Assembly: GCA_014925825.1 (NCBI GenBank)
Contig: JACGCK010000101.1
Location: 107,346-171,345 of the forward strand
Direction of reading: 5' to 3'
DNA: 64,000 bases
Origin: Pholiota molesta
Lineage: Eukaryota > Basidiomycota > Agaricomycetes > Agaricales > Strophariaceae
Both the position numbers and the translations under genes were made by a program. Positions 1 through 12,222 of this stretch are shown one piece after another (within the stretch, counting starts at the first letter, position 1; each line of letters begins with the position of its first letter). The notes beneath the pieces were generated by a model that did not search any database, was not told the DNA's origin, and saw nothing but the letters and a program-made list of their open reading frames with translations.

Positions 1-1104
1 GACAAGGCGAACGATGTCATCTCCGGTGGCAATATAGATATAGCGGTTTCCAATGCCTTTTATCTTGGGGGCATAAGAAGCCAGCCTGAAAGTCACCAGA
101 GCTGGAAGGTTGAAGTAAGACAGCAGCGCCGTCGTCCTGTCCCCACCAATCAACACAAGGTGTCCCAACTGAGGGAACAGCATCCTTGCCGTCGAGGAAT
201 CTCTTTGATGCGGACAGTTCAGGTGACAGCTCCAGTGCTGCGAATGGCATGCCAAAATCAAGGTTTTGAGGGATGTACACGGCGCGAGAGCCCGAACGAG
301 ATCAGATGAATGAGCAAACACGTCGTCGACATGGAGGTACTCCAGCTCCTTCGGAAAAGTAAGATTCGAAATTGCCAGATATCCCTTGACATTTATCGTC
401 AATCGTCGAAGAGACCTCAAGGGCTCGAGTGACACTGCCTCAGCAAGATGGTTTGGGGTTCGAAATGGGCCGAGATCTGAAGCGTCTATGACAAGTTCAT
501 GGAGCCCCTCCCAGAACTGGTTCAGATGGTTTCTCAAAAATGATGGGACGCATTGGGGTGAGATATACAGTCTGGTCAATGACTTTCGGTATAACGCCAG
601 TCGTACATCAATCATGGCCTTCGACTTTGGGTGGCGTCCGGATCTACTGAAACCCGCATTAAGAACGCAGGCAACGTGGGTATTCTGGAATGCGGCCTTC
701 ACCATGCGTGCTACAAAATGTTGATTGAACGGTTCCTCCAAGAAAACCGGAACGTCCTTGAGTAAATCTCTGGGCATGGTCAACACTGCGTGCCGCCATA
801 TGCGCGAAACTTGAGCACAAGAAAGCACGTCGTTTGTAGAGGACATGAAGCTGAATATCTTCTTCCAGATCTCAGGTGGTACGCGAGTCAGAGCGGACCT
901 CAGAGAAACATATTCTGCCCTTCGTCGGCGGAGGAATACGAGCATTTGGGAGTCAGGTATGTGGTACCCTTGTCGAATAGGTTCGCTCATTTCTAGCTCG
1001 ATGTCTAGAAAACGGAGGACGTGATCGATTATTTCAATCCTTGACGTGATATCTCGTCCAGCGATAGGTCCCTTTGGGTGTCGGAGAAGGTATGTAGGGA
1101 TCAT
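1..1104 (-). CDS. F-box/LRR-like protein, C-terminus off the left edge
   Basis: One uninterrupted minus-strand frame of 368 codons runs from ATG at 1104 to the window edge. About residues 76-110 form an F-box (VPPEIWKKIF, then a CAQVSRIWRHAV-like second half), preceded by an N-terminal stretch reading HIPDSQMLVFLRRRRAEYV that resembles the helical lead of Agaricomycete F-box proteins. Downstream, leucine-rich stretches such as PLRSLRRLTI, PKELEYLHV, PCTSLKTLIL and FPQLGHLVLI look like degenerate LRRs. F-box proteins bind Skp1 and present substrates to SCF ubiquitin ligases; that role is inferred from the family. The frame is open upstream to a stop near 1217, so a start further up joined by an intron is possible, as is a shorter start at 999. 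The 3' end lies outside the window. Confidence 0.8.
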   Translation of the reverse strand, partial: MIPTYLLRHPKGPIAGRDITSRIEIIDHVLRFLDIELEMSEPIRQGYHIPDSQMLVFLRRRRAEYVSLRSALTRVPPEIWKKIFSFMSSTNDVLSCAQVSRIWRHAVLTMPRDLLKDVPVFLEEPFNQHFVARMVKAAFQNTHVACVLNAGFSRSGRHPKSKAMIDVRLALYRKSLTRLYISPQCVPSFLRNHLNQFWEGLHELVIDASDLGPFRTPNHLAEAVSLEPLRSLRRLTINVKGYLAISNLTFPKELEYLHVDDVFAHSSDLVRALAPCTSLKTLILACHSQHWSCHLNCPHQRDSSTARMLFPQLGHLVLIGGDRTTALLSYFNLPALVTFRLASYAPKIKGIGNRYIYIATGDDIVRLV

Positions 1105-1702
1105 TTTGGATAGGGATATGCAATTGTCCAGGTTACGAAAATGGGGGAAACAAGCAAGGAGTTGAAGGACGGGATGCGATAGCAAGAGCGCGCTTACAAC
1201 AGCCTCGCGACACTCTTATTATATACCTCACGGTGCTGAGAAAACGACTCAAAGGGAATTGTGGCCCTCAGCTGTGCCACTTTTGTTATACAAAGAAATG
1301 AGAAGTCTAACTTCATATGGTATACCGTTTCGAGGCCATTTTGCTTTGGTGCCACTTGGTGCTTGAAATAAAGCAATAAAGTCGTTGTCGCCCCTTCGAT
1401 CTTAATCTCCTGCCTAATCAACAAATTCTGCATCATTGGCCCACTCAAGGCGCATGAAATCACATCTCGGAACTGACGCAGTATAAATAGACAGACTGCC
1501 ACTCACTTGCCCTTTTAGTTTACAAAGAGCTTTACGCTTTCTAAATATAGAATCTGTTACTTTATTCAGAAATGATTTGCTTTCTACAACGGTACTCCAG
1601 CACATAGGATGCATCAGAGTTAGCTGTATTAATCGTATACAAAACTATACAAACGTCTTTCATTTCCATCATCCGTCATGAGCCCCATTCCAAAATGATT
1701 CT
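1105..1702. other. Intergenic, no gene recognised
   Basis: Only short frames without recognisable domains occur here. Part of 1105-1220 may be extra 5' coding sequence of the F-box gene, because its frame stays open to about 1217. Confidence 0.5.
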
Positions 1703-3487
1703 TCAGTTCTGAGGGGGTTCGCGACCCCATTCGGCGACGCGACTAACCTGTGGACAGCCCTGGCTTGGCGGGGAGGAGAATTTCGTTTCCACAAACACCT
1801 TCTCGACACCTGCTTGGCGCTTGTCGAATGCATTGTAAAGTTCCGGCATGTCTTCAAGCGGGACACGATGAGTAATGATACTATTACACGATATAAAGTA
1901 GATCAGTCTTTAATTATCAGGTGCAAATTTAATTCTTGACATACAATGTGGGATCGAACTTCCCAGTCATGATATAATCATTGAGAATCTCATTCCAGTA
2001 TAGGTGGACGGGCGCTTGACCATTGCCAATCAGTCTGAATGACGATAAGGTTAACCGTGAATTTAGTGTTTGAGGGACAATCACATACCTAATTCCCTTC
2101 TCCATGAGCGCGCCGACATTGATACCATTGGCGAAGCCAGTATATACAGCGATGATACCCGCGCGACCCATTTTCCTGACTGACACCAACATCTCGTTCA
2201 AAGTCTCAGGGCTGTCCGTCTCGAGCATCATCATTTTCTGCACTTTGTGCGACACCGTCTTCGGTTCATGGAAGGTTCCTAAAGGGATAAACATAAATTC
2301 CAAGTCTGTGTTGATATAGAGATAATACTCGCCACAGTCAAGCGCTACGTCGAGGCCCCTAGGTACCAACTCATACAGTCGCTTTGGAATGTCGGAATGT
2401 TTCGAAAAATCAACGGTCTCAATCCCCAGTTTCTCTCGAGCAAAGCGCAGACGCTCTGGAACTCGATCTATACCGATGACGCGACTAGCACCTTTGATTT
2501 GACACCATCGAGCAGCGTACATCCCAATTGGCCCAAGTCCCTGTTGATAGGATTTAAATTATTGCGAATTTGGTATGAGGATTGAACGTACCCATATGCC
2601 AACAACGTCGCCTTCCTTCACACCGGTGTCGGTTACTGTATGGTAACTGGTGGGAAGGATATCCGAGAGATAGAGCGCTTTCTCGTCTGGGATGCCGTCG
2701 GGGATGGGAAGAAGATTGACATCGCCTTTGGGCACGCGAGCATATTCTGCCTGTCCACCAGGCCAGCCCCCTGTAAAGTGCGAATAACCGAAAAACCCAG
2801 CATCAGCTTGGCCGTACATAGCACGCTGTAAACTAACAGAGGGGTTTGAATTAGAGAAAGCACCGTACCCCATGACCAAGAACCAGTCAAACGTACGAAG
2901 AATTGTTGGTTTTATCACAGAATGAAGAAAGCTTTTGCTTGCAATAGTAACAGTCGCCGCAGGCGACCTGGAATGATGCTACGACACGCTGGCCGACTTT
3001 GATGTTGGTTACTCCGGGCCCAACCTTGTCAACGATACCCATAAACTGATCATAGTACAATAAGTGGCGGTCGAAGTTGATATATGTGATCAACGTACCT
3101 CATGTCCGAGAATATCCCCCTTCTGCATTGTCATGATTTCTGAATGGTACCTAAGGCGGCGATTAGTTAGTGAGAATGTTAGTATACAGTAGTTGGGAAT
3201 ACGCACAAATGGAGGTCTGAACCACAGATGGTTGTTCCAGTGACTTTCAGGATGACATCGTCAGGCTCAGTGATATCAGGAATGGGTACGTCGGTAATTC
3301 GAACATCCTTATTTCCGAACCAAGTTAAGGCTTTCATCGTCGCGCCATCAGGTCTATGCTTATATTGTGGGTGCACCTCGGTCTCGACGGTGCCGAGATG
3401 CTGCAGGTTCCGCGAGTAAGCTTTCCTCACCAATCATCGGGTTGAGATTCGACGTACACTTTGAGCGGCGTTGGCTAAAGCTTGCAT
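1703..3487 (-). CDS. Zinc-dependent alcohol dehydrogenase (MDR superfamily, GroES-like)
   Basis: Oxidises alcohols or reduces aldehydes with NAD(P); the substrate cannot be read from sequence. Exons read in order: a start at 3487 (MQALANAAQ) or, more conservatively, 3337 ([14 protein letters not shown]); the catalytic Cys in [10 protein letters not shown]; an exon ending GDILGHE with the second zinc ligand; the structural zinc loop [25 protein letters not shown]; the Rossmann motif [12 protein letters not shown] with a following GIDRVPERL; and a C-terminal exon reading [19 protein letters not shown] that ends at TGA 1705-1703. Introns are short GT-AG, for example 3099 down to about 3047. All the zinc ligands I looked for are present, so the gene looks intact. 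It resembles the fungal formaldehyde/alcohol dehydrogenase-like branch with a long N-terminus. It faces the same way as the P450 and FAD monooxygenase further right, with two tRNA genes in between. Confidence 0.88.
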
Positions 3488-3912
3488 TATGTTGTGGATA
3501 GATTTGAAAAAAAAATGTTATGGGGTTTCAGAAAGGCATCGCCTCTTATATGGACTTTTTGAGACAAAAGGGGCCTTGTAGAGTACGCAGTACGCGATGA
3601 TTCAGTTCATGACATCATGAGCCACGGAGGCAGTCAGGCAGAGACCAAGTGGAGGCAGCCATCCCCGCCAGTCTAAATATAGGGTGGCCTAAATATAGGG
3701 TATCAGATCCTCTGACGTCGATTAACAACATACAAAGTGTGCTAGAAATTTGAAAGAACACCCCGGAGAGCGATATTCAGAGAACCTGTTCAAGTTCAAT
3801 CCATGCCTTCCAACAACATCTTGTGGCGGGGGTCATGGCATAAATTTCACGCCATACCGGCAGCAATTGGAGGCTCAGGCACACGTGCCGACGGGCGCCT
3901 AATACTTTCACC
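3488..3912. promoter_or_regulatory. Upstream region of the dehydrogenase with a 13-bp direct repeat
   Basis: This stretch lies 5' of the dehydrogenase. It holds two copies of CTAAATATAGGGT at 3673-3685 and 3689-3701, spaced 16 bp. They could be a transcription-factor site or AT-rich promoter sequence; no known motif is recognised. The last part (about 3880-3912) is 5' flank shared with the second tRNA gene. Confidence 0.35.
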
Positions 3913-4012
3913 GCCCGCCTAGCTCAATCGGATAGAGCGTCAGACTCTTAACAGGCGGGTCAGATCCGTTCGGATCATCTGAAGGCTGCGAGTTCGACCC
4001 TCGCGGTGGGCT
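3913..4012 (+). tRNA. tRNA-Lys (anticodon CTT), 26-nt intron
   Basis: Full cloverleaf: acceptor GCCCGCC pairs with GGTGGGC (one G-T pair), D arm GCTC/GAGC, anticodon stem TCAGA/TCTGA, loop CTCTTAA with anticodon CTT at 3947-3949, T arm GCGAG-TTCGACC-CTCGC, discriminator T. A 26-nt intron (3951-3976) follows position 37, the canonical eukaryotic site. A T6 run just downstream (4022-4027) fits a Pol III terminator. Confidence 0.93.
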
Positions 4013-4020
4013 AATGTATC

Positions 4021-4030
4021 ATTTTTTGTT
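4021..4030 (+). terminator. Pol III terminator of the first tRNA-Lys
   Basis: A run of six T residues begins about 10 bp after the tRNA 3' end, followed by further T runs. Confidence 0.6.
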
Positions 4031-4476
4031 TTCTTCTTCTAGACTTGAAGACTTCTGGTAGGCTGTCTGTCGTTCGGATTCCGTTCATGCGTTCCTTCGG
4101 TCACATTGGTGTTTCGACAGAGGCCGTGAAGAGGAACTTGACGTTGACAGTTGAACAATACTCTGAGCATCCAACCACGGTACTCCCCGACCTATGTTCT
4201 ATTCCAAATCACTTTATCGTCTCTGAAAATCTCAACCGGACAAGGTATAACTTTCACTACGAATGTATTTCAGCACATCGCAAACTGACATTAAACTGAT
4301 CAAAGAGCAGTCCCAATGGCTGGCAAACGCAGAATATTTCAAAAACCCAGACGCCATTCACACTCAACAATACTTTTCTTTTCGACATGAACCGGATGAA
4401 TTTCGACAAGTGCCACGGACGGAACGAGACCAAGGCTCGGGGAACACGTGATGGACGGGCGCCTAAACCTTCCACC

Positions 4477-4581
4477 GCCCGCCTAGCTCAATCGGATAGA
4501 GCGTCAGACTCTTATGAAGGGCGTGCATAACCCATTGCTTCCGCAATCTGAAGGCTGCGAGTTCGACCCTCGCGGTGGGCT
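4477..4581 (+). tRNA. tRNA-Lys (anticodon CTT), 31-nt intron, duplicate copy
   Basis: The mature parts match the copy at 3913 base for base, including acceptor, D, anticodon (CTT at 4511-4513) and T arms. The intron (4515-4545, 31 nt) differs in sequence and length. The shared 5' flank (ACGGGCGCCTAA then a C/T-rich stretch and CACC) shows that the duplication, offset 564 bp, included flanking DNA. Confidence 0.93.
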
Positions 4582-4589
4582 ATCGTTTC

Positions 4590-4608
4590 ATCATTTTTTA
4601 TTTTTTTG
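4590..4608 (+). terminator. Pol III terminator of the second tRNA-Lys
   Basis: Two long T runs (ATTTTTTA then a run of seven T) follow the tRNA within 30 bp. Confidence 0.6.
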
Positions 4609-4799
4609 TAGGCTTCAGTTTGCTGTTTTGATTCTGATTCCCAAACTGTTCTTTTTTTCTCCGTTTGACTTTCCATCAAGGCGTTCGATTTCAAAATGCT
4701 CGAGATATCCCTTGAACCTATATACTCTGCCTACAAAAGCATTCAACTAGTACCTACAACATCATTCCAAACCCATCCAGGACCATCCTTCACCGGGCC

Positions 4800-7186
4800 T
4801 CACCCCCTCCGAACAAACGTAACCGGAACGTCCTTAATCCCCAGCGTCAGCAGCACCTTCGCATCCACCACCCGCGCCCTCCACTCCTCCCTCGTTTCCT
4901 TACCCTGCAGCGTCGGCCGCACCCGGTACTCCCGGAGCAGCATCGTCAGGAAGCACACCGCCTCCGTGGTCGCGAATTTGCGCCCGATACACGTGCGGGG
5001 ACCTATGAAACGATCGTTGGCCCCGTTAGCATGGTCGTATTTTATGTGTATTGGATGACGGGGAAAGAGTTGGGGGTGGACTGACCGATACTGAACGCGG
5101 TGAACGCCTCGGATTCATTCGACACGCCGTACCACCTCGACGGGCGATACTCTTCGGGACTGTCGAAATACCTCGGGTTGTATTCTTTCAAACACCATGG
5201 TGAGCGCTGCGATTGCGAATGTGTCGAGGGGGGATATACACTCACGAACGCCGATCATATCGACCAAGACCTGGGTTCCTTTCGGTACGGGCACGATCTT
5301 GCTCCCCTCTTCGCCATGAGGGTTAGGGATTTCAAGTACCGTATCCTCGAACGCCTCCCGAATCATGATATACCCGGAAGCTGAATCGACATCATCAGCA
5401 CTGATGGATAGTACATTAACAAGCGTAAGATTATACGTACGGAAGAGCCTCAGAGCTTCGTAAAAGGCTGCAAGCACTTTGTCAAGCTTCCCATAATCCT
5501 CATAGGTCTAGGAAATGGTTATCAGGATGTACGGATTGGACGAAAAGATCATAGCAAGCTGACCGGGTCACGGGTATGCCCAACGACGGAGATGATATGC
5601 TGATAAAGTTCTTCTTGTATATCGTCGTGGAGGGCAAGGAAACCAAGCGTCGCCGCCAGGGTATGCGCAGTAGTTTCTGAATTTAAATTAACATCTCAGG
5701 CGCTCATTTGCAACGGAACGAGAATACTCACCATGTCCTGCAAACAGCATGATAAAGACGTTCCCAATCTAATCAGAAGCGATTTAATGAGTCCACGATA
5801 TCAGAGGGGATGGTCTGCGGAAATAACGCACCAGCTCTTCATCGTCCAACTTGAACTTCCCTCCTTCATCCTCGTTCGCCTTGACCAGCAGCGAAAACGC
5901 ATCTTCGCCCAGACTACTCGGCCCGTCCACGCCGCGTCCACTCAGCTCAGCCTTGCGCTCCGCGACCTGCGTCTGCATGAACCCCCTGAGCACTTTCTGT
6001 CCTTCGACGCAGTCCTGCATTCTGAGAAAAGACAATCAACACCAGATATCAACCTGAAAGTAGTTAAGAGAAAGGCGGGATGGGATGGTGCATACTTTTT
6101 GAACGGTAGATTCTGGATCCATTTGGGGACAAATGTCGAGATCATAAAGGTGTCTGCAACGACGCGTAACGTCTCTTGGATGGACATCCGCCCATCGGCT
6201 GCCCTCGGCGGTTCCGACCAGGTGAATGAAAACCCGAATCCACATCGTCCTATGATCAAAAGCGCCAGCTGAATCGAAGGCCATCTCACGGTAAGTATGG
6301 ACATGGATGCAGTAGCACACCATTAACGCACCTTAAAGGTCACCGATTGTACTGCGGGCAAGCTGATTTCTTTCTTATCCGTCCAGCCTTCTTCCGATAT
6401 CATCTCGCGGTACGTTGTCAGCGTTTCTCGCCAAACCATCTCAAACCTGCACAACAGTGTAAGTGAGCAAAGATATTCTGAATAGTCCTAGCAAGTGAAT
6501 TGTACGCACAACTTATTGTTAAACGCAGGACCCATAATTCGACGATGTTTTCGCCACACATCCCCATCGGAAGCGACAAGATTCATTCCCCAGACGCTGG
6601 CACATAATTGCAATGTAAATCAAAGCAATCGAAATCAACGAAGAGGGAGGGACGCACAGAAGCGATTGGCTGGCGGATTCCGGCTTGTAAAAACTCCTGC
6701 CTCCACTGCTGGAAGCCACCTGCCTGGTAACATCGATATTGGAAGTATAGAACGTCGGCGGTCCCGCAAGGAGAGGTACGAGGGAAATAGTGTCGTTTCC
6801 ATAGCGCGTATACACTATCCACGATGTATCAGTCTGACGGGGCACCACGAGAAGTTAACGGCACTCCACTCACAAGTACGCCGCCAATTCCACACAAAAT
6901 AGAAGCCTGGGTTCCACCATGTTGTTGGGAGGAGGACTCCAGGTAGACTGAAAGGGTGGAATAGCACACGGAAGCCTGGAATATGGCTGACCGCCTGCGA
7001 TCGTGTGTCGGTAAGTAGTGCTTTACAACACAAGAAATAATTGCAGACCTTCAGACCCTGAGGGTATTTCAACACCTTAGACCCAAGGAATATGACAAAG
7101 AGCGCAGAAAAGACACTAGAGATGCTGATGTGACCACGCAGGTCATCCACCAGCCCGAGAGCAAGGCCAGTTGAATTCGCAGACAT
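4800..7186 (-). CDS. Microsomal cytochrome P450 monooxygenase
   Basis: A haem-thiolate monooxygenase, presumably anchored in the ER and served by cytochrome P450 reductase; substrate unknown. The start MSANSTGLALG (7186) leads into a hydrophobic anchor (SSVFSALFVIFLGSKVL); an in-frame ATG at 7258 is the alternative. Across about ten short exons the family landmarks appear in order: the I-helix oxygen-binding motif FAGHETTAHT, joined across an intron near 5731; the K-helix ExxR as EALRLF (about 5455); PVPKGTQVLVDM; a PERF-like region PEEYRPSRWYGV; and the haem loop FSIGPRTCIGRKFA, split by an intron near 5025, with the cysteine ligand. The stop is TGA 4802-4800. The landmarks read without a break, so the gene looks functional. 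The FAD monooxygenase begins 478 bp upstream on the same strand. Confidence 0.93.
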
Positions 7187-7664
7187 GTTCTCGGCTGCCA
7201 GAGAGGGAGAACTTGAAGAAGGCTGGAGTGGGACGGTTGAAACCAGCCTCAAGGACAAGAGGATATTAAGTAGCGATTTTCAAGCACTCTGTCGTGTGAA
7301 TAGAGGCTCAAGCAGGACAGGATTGTCAACCACTGCCAGCAGTCCAAAAAAGCCCAGCGACATGAGGTTGACATCACAAGTGTGTGCGCAATACGGCCAT
7401 CTCGGAGCTTAATTGACATTCCAGTCGGGTAAACCAGTACGCGGTAACTGCCGTGCTAGCCGTGCACCGGGCCGACGTAGGCCGACGTTCGTAATATCGA
7501 TGACAGGCATTTCTGGGCAAGTTTCTGCAGTTTCTGGGCATCTTATACATACGCATGGAATTTGTGTAGAATTTGTGTAGAATATCTGCTATTTCTTCCA
7601 GATGGGTTCAGAAAATGACCAAATTACTGCAAAATCCAGCAATGAAGCACCGTATTCTCATTCG
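7187..7664. promoter_or_regulatory. Spacer between FAD monooxygenase and P450, likely P450 promoter
   Basis: No gene is seen. A near-tandem repeat GAATTTGTGTAGAATTTGTGTAGAAT lies at about 7558-7582; its function is unknown. Confidence 0.4.
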
Positions 7665-9428
7665 TCATATCATCTCCAAGGCTCGTTGAACATCATCAGC
7701 TATGGATGTATCCCAAGTCCATCGCCACTCCTTCTCAATCGCTTGCCACACAGGCAGCAGTCTTTCCAACGAGACCGCGTCCCCCTCCTTCACATCCTCA
7801 AACCCAGGAACTTCGAGATCATACCGAAGCCCTTGGCTCCTAGAAGCGTCCGCCACAAAATTGCCAAAGGGCGTCCGGATCGTATTGTAGACCTCTGCAA
7901 TTTTCGAAACGTCGACAGCCTCATCCTTCCGAAGGGCCTTGTTCAGGACCTGGCCGAGGATGTAGGCATCCTGATCATGTAGGATGAATATGTATTGCAA
8001 AATATAGCAGAATTCACGGTTTGCAGCTGCTTACCTCGATCGCCTGCCCCGCGCCATTCCCAAGGTGAGGACCCATTGCATGTGCCTGTGCATTGAATAA
8101 AATAGAAGCCCGTAGATAGATTTATGCGGAACTCACCGAGTCTCCCAGAAGAAAAACGGAGCCTTCAGCATATCTATCCAAGGGTCTGACAACCTCAACC
8201 GCCCACCTGGACGGATTGTGAACGTTCTATAGCCACCCAAACAAAAAATGCGGAACCCCATTAGTTGGATGAACAAAACCTACGACGAGCGTCAAACGCG
8301 CTATTCACCCTGGTGATGCATTGGACCTCTTTGGACCACTTCTCGTAGAGGGACGAGACGGCGTCCGTGGTCGATTCCGTCACGGCGGGCCCCTCCACGA
8401 ACGTGCCCTCTTTATCGAACTCGGAGACATAAGCTGCGACGTTGACGAGCTTCCCGCGGGAGATGGGATACGAGACGACGTGCTATGTGGCTCTCACATC
8501 AAACCGTCGCTCTTGAATATCAAGGGATTGGACCTTACCTTGGACTTTCCCATATACTGCGAATGTAATCAGTCCATCTCCGCTGTGTAACGGAATAATA
8601 TCGAAAGGCACGAACCACAACGGGATCCGTCAAGCAAGGATGGTGCGGCATTTCCTTCCGGATCAGCTCACTGTCAATCATACTTCTGTAAATAATGGAT
8701 CCACTCCAGACAGGCCGGGCCTTCGTCTCCGCCTCCCCCTCGCTCAGATCATAGAGCCTCGCCAGAAAACCCTTGCGAACAACAGAATGCACACCGTCTG
8801 CACCCACGAGTATATCGCACATCGCCGTCTCTCCATTTCTGAAATGCAGTTCTATTTCTTCGCCGGACTGTCGATACGATACCAAGCGCCTGTTGAGGTG
8901 AACTTGGGTGTTCGGGGAGATATTCTTCAAGAGGACAGTTTGGACGTCGGCTCTGTGGAAGCCGATGGAGCCCAGCATGATATCAGGGAGTCGAACGTCC
9001 TCCTGCTGGTCGCTCTTTTTCATAAGAAACGGCCGCTCTGCAGCGTATAGGTACACAAAGCATCAGAAATGTACACGACAGATTGAATTGGAAGCCACGC
9101 ACTTGGTATCCCTTCCGAAGGTGGTTCTTGCCCAGGATTCATATACGCGACGAGATCATCCTCCAATCCCAGATCCTTAATTATCTCCCATCCTCGCGGC
9201 CAAATTGTGATCCCCGCGCCCACTTGCGTCAGCTTCGCTGCAGCCTCGTAGATATCAACCTGGATAAGCGCATCGAGGTCCAAGCGGGTAATAGCCACGG
9301 CTAATGTCAAGCCGCCAATACCACCTCCACTATCGCACAGATGATATACCAGCCGATTTAGATTGAGGGGCAAAAAAAAAATCAAGGACTTACACGATTG
9401 CCAGCCTCAGTTTCGGAGCGCTTGTCAT
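7665..9428 (-). CDS. Class A FAD-dependent monooxygenase (salicylate hydroxylase-like)
   Basis: A single-component flavoprotein hydroxylase that uses NAD(P)H and O2 on an aromatic or related ring. The start is MTSAPKLRLAIVG at 9428; an intron interrupts the dinucleotide motif, which rejoins as AIVGGGIGGLTLA. Then come VGAGITIWPRGWEIIKDLGL, the DG motif LVGADGVHSVVRKGFL (about 8760-8815), and the GD motif FLLGDSAHAMGPHLGNGAGQ, joined across an intron near 8105-8130, followed by AIEDAYILGQVLNKAL. The C-terminus ends at 7665. All three fingerprint motifs are present and ordered as in salicylate hydroxylase-type enzymes. Similar enzymes act in aromatic degradation and in secondary metabolism; the adjacent P450 fits either. 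Confidence 0.9.
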
Positions 9429-12222
9429 TTCTCTCTGAGAGGAAGAGGGTGTCTTCAAGGGTTTTTTCCCTATCAGCCAGCCAAAATGGCCCCCCTGTAC
9501 GCTTTAGTACCGTCCCCATCATTGATGCTAGTATCATGTCGACATCATGTGCTATATTTGGCTCCGCTCGGATAGTTGCATTCCGGACTAAGTGCACTGT
9601 GTACGCTCGTTCACCTGTTCATCGGCCCCTTCCAGCCCCTTCCCCTCCCGCGCCGTCTTGCCTTGCTCGAACACGCGCACGCGCACGTGAGGACACTGTG
9701 GACGCGTACGCGCGCAGAGACAGCCGCGAGGACGCAGTATGTACGCCCCATCTCGGCGCTCGTTCGTCTGCCTGCCTGTCCGCCACCCGACGCGTAGGTG
9801 GGAGACAACGGCGCCGGCACCCGCGCCATGTCTCCGCTGCTCCCCATCTCAGTCGCCGCCACCTCCCCTTCCCGACTGTTAAGTAGAACGACGACGAATG
9901 CGCTGGCTTAGATTTTCATGGGGCCATTGGGCACTGAGGATGATCTTCTTCAATCATGATACACATACCTAACCTAGAAGCTGACTGAGGACCAGATATA
10001 CTCCATTCATCATGTCCGTCCGTCAAGCAGCCTGCATCTGGGTATTTCATTGTTGATAGCGATGTCGCGACCATGCAGACTCGGTCGTAGCATTATGATT
10101 CGCATGCAAATACATCCAACGACAGAACCGGTGCCAGCCACGACGTTCAGCTTTGCTTTCACTGGGGCGGATAGCGCTCCTGAATGGCGATGAATCCTGC
10201 CTTGTTTGGCGCCTAGAAAAAACTTACTTGCGCAGAGCTGACTACATGAATCCGTACTCGCAGACGAAGAACTGAGAGAAGTGAATTTTCAAAGCTCCTC
10301 ACATCCCGCAATCCTTATTTCGAAATTTCAATCTAAATCTTTAGCTCTTTTTCTCTTTTTCTCTTTTCAAACTTCCGTGCAAGTACTGCCTTCCAGTAAA
10401 TTCCCAACTCTGAACGTTGAACGTTGAACGTTGAGCCTCGAACCCTCAATTCAAACCAAAATACACTCCCCATGCCGTAACCCTTCCAACGAAAATTCTC
10501 GAACTAATTAACCGCACACAAGCCCGCAGGCAGGGAGGGTGTCGGAGTAGTGCTACTCAAACCTTCCCCAAACCTAATTATCCTCGCGCTGCCACGCACC
10601 CCAGCCGACCTCCCCGCTCCCCGCTCCCCGGCGAAGTACCCCCCAATCCAAGTCCCATCACAAAGCCACTATCAACGGACCCAACACCCTCATCAAGCCC
10701 CGAGCTTGTCAACCGTTGCTCGCACCATAGTATCTACTTACTTCCTAAACTAAAGCCATTATTATTAGTCTTGTCAATCTTCTTCGTCTACTTTCTGACT
10801 TCTATTATTACTACTGCCCGTTTTGAACAATGAAGGCTCTGATTATCGTCCACACTATGCAAGTCCCACAAGCCAAGAATACATCCCTGGCAGGCTGGCG
10901 CTATCTCTGGCGCTACAACTCTCAGATCAGAGACCAATCCTAACGCGCTAGCTAGCCTAAAATCTATCACCAATCCACAACCATACGCGTAGTCCAGCTC
11001 AGCGACGAAGTCAATCGCACACATGCACATCAAAGCGTCGGAAACCACGCACGGCCTCGCGCGCGCTCTCTCAATCAGCGACGGGCTCCGTGCGCACCGG
11101 AAATCCCCCACGAAGCCCAAGGATCACCAACCATCAACGACGTCAATGTATATCCGTCCGTGCGTCTTAATTCCCGTTCCCAAGAAGCGCAGTCTAATCT
11201 AGTCTAATTCTTTCTGCTCAGCGCGTTCCACCGCTCCCCGCGCGGTACTTACCCTTATTTTCGGTCGGCGTCGCAGTTTCAGAAACGGCACCACCGAATC
11301 TCCTCGGCCTAACGTCATGCATCATGCACCACGTCACCATAAGTATAACACAAATGCACATCAACGGCCATGTCGAAGAAGAAGAAAAAAAAACGAGCAA
11401 CACGGAACGAACAAGAAGTGCGCTTATGCAGCAAATTGCGACGACGTTCTATTTGTGGGGGGTACAACAAAAGATAATGAATAATTCTACAAGGTTTTGA
11501 TTTCATGTATATGGAGTGATGGCACATCGGCTTCGGATTCTGGAGAATGAAAGGAGCGGGAGACGGGCATCGCTGCCCTTCATTCGACCACATTCGAAGC
11601 TCCAGAACGACAGTGCCAATCACGATCGGGATTGAAGAAGAAGAATGCGAAAGTAATAAAAAATGCGAGCGACGGTGATTGAGGGACGCGGGGAGAAGCC
11701 GAGAATTAAAAGCTCTCGGACGAAGGAAAAGGTAGTGATGGACGGTGTGGACGGGGAGAAAATAAAATCTTCCATTTTCACGGCAACTCTTCATCGGACA
11801 CCAGAGTTGACTCTCCATAGAAGAGTCATATGGACGAGCAACATCATTTAACATGTTCACGTCACAATAATCCACAAGGGACAATGAAGAGCACCGGATA
11901 ATGGAAGAAATGACCGTGTATAATCTTTAAGAATAAAAGAGAACGCGCGCGGAGTGAATGACAGTTTGTGGAAATGAGAGAAGGCGCAAGCCTGTAATGG
12001 GGAAGTGGAAGGAGGTTGTCCATGGTATTCGAAAGCGATAGCGATAGCGATTGACGATGCGGGTATGATGATAACTTCTGCTCGATGTGGGAAAGCATTT
12101 GGAAAGCGAGATGAATGACGTAACTAGAAGGGGTATGCTGTATGCTGACTATACTTTTTTTGGGGCGCGATGTCGTCATGGACCGACACTATCTCTAAAG
12201 GATAGACTGATGATGAGCTGGG
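9429..12222. other. Gene-poor stretch
   Basis: No domain-bearing frame was found on either strand. About 9600-9880 is CpG-rich low-complexity sequence; 10,300-10,450 has CTCTTTTT and AACGTTG micro-repeats. The frames at 10,788-11,120 and 11,315-11,884 have no recognisable motif. Confidence 0.5.

Noticed and set aside
386..996. Plus-strand frames over the left edge
   Set aside because: They are opposite the F-box gene, which reads open over the whole stretch on the minus strand with a recognisable F-box.
9398..9886. 162-codon plus-strand frame
   Set aside because: Its first part is antisense to the FAD monooxygenase 5' end and the rest is CpG-rich low-complexity sequence.
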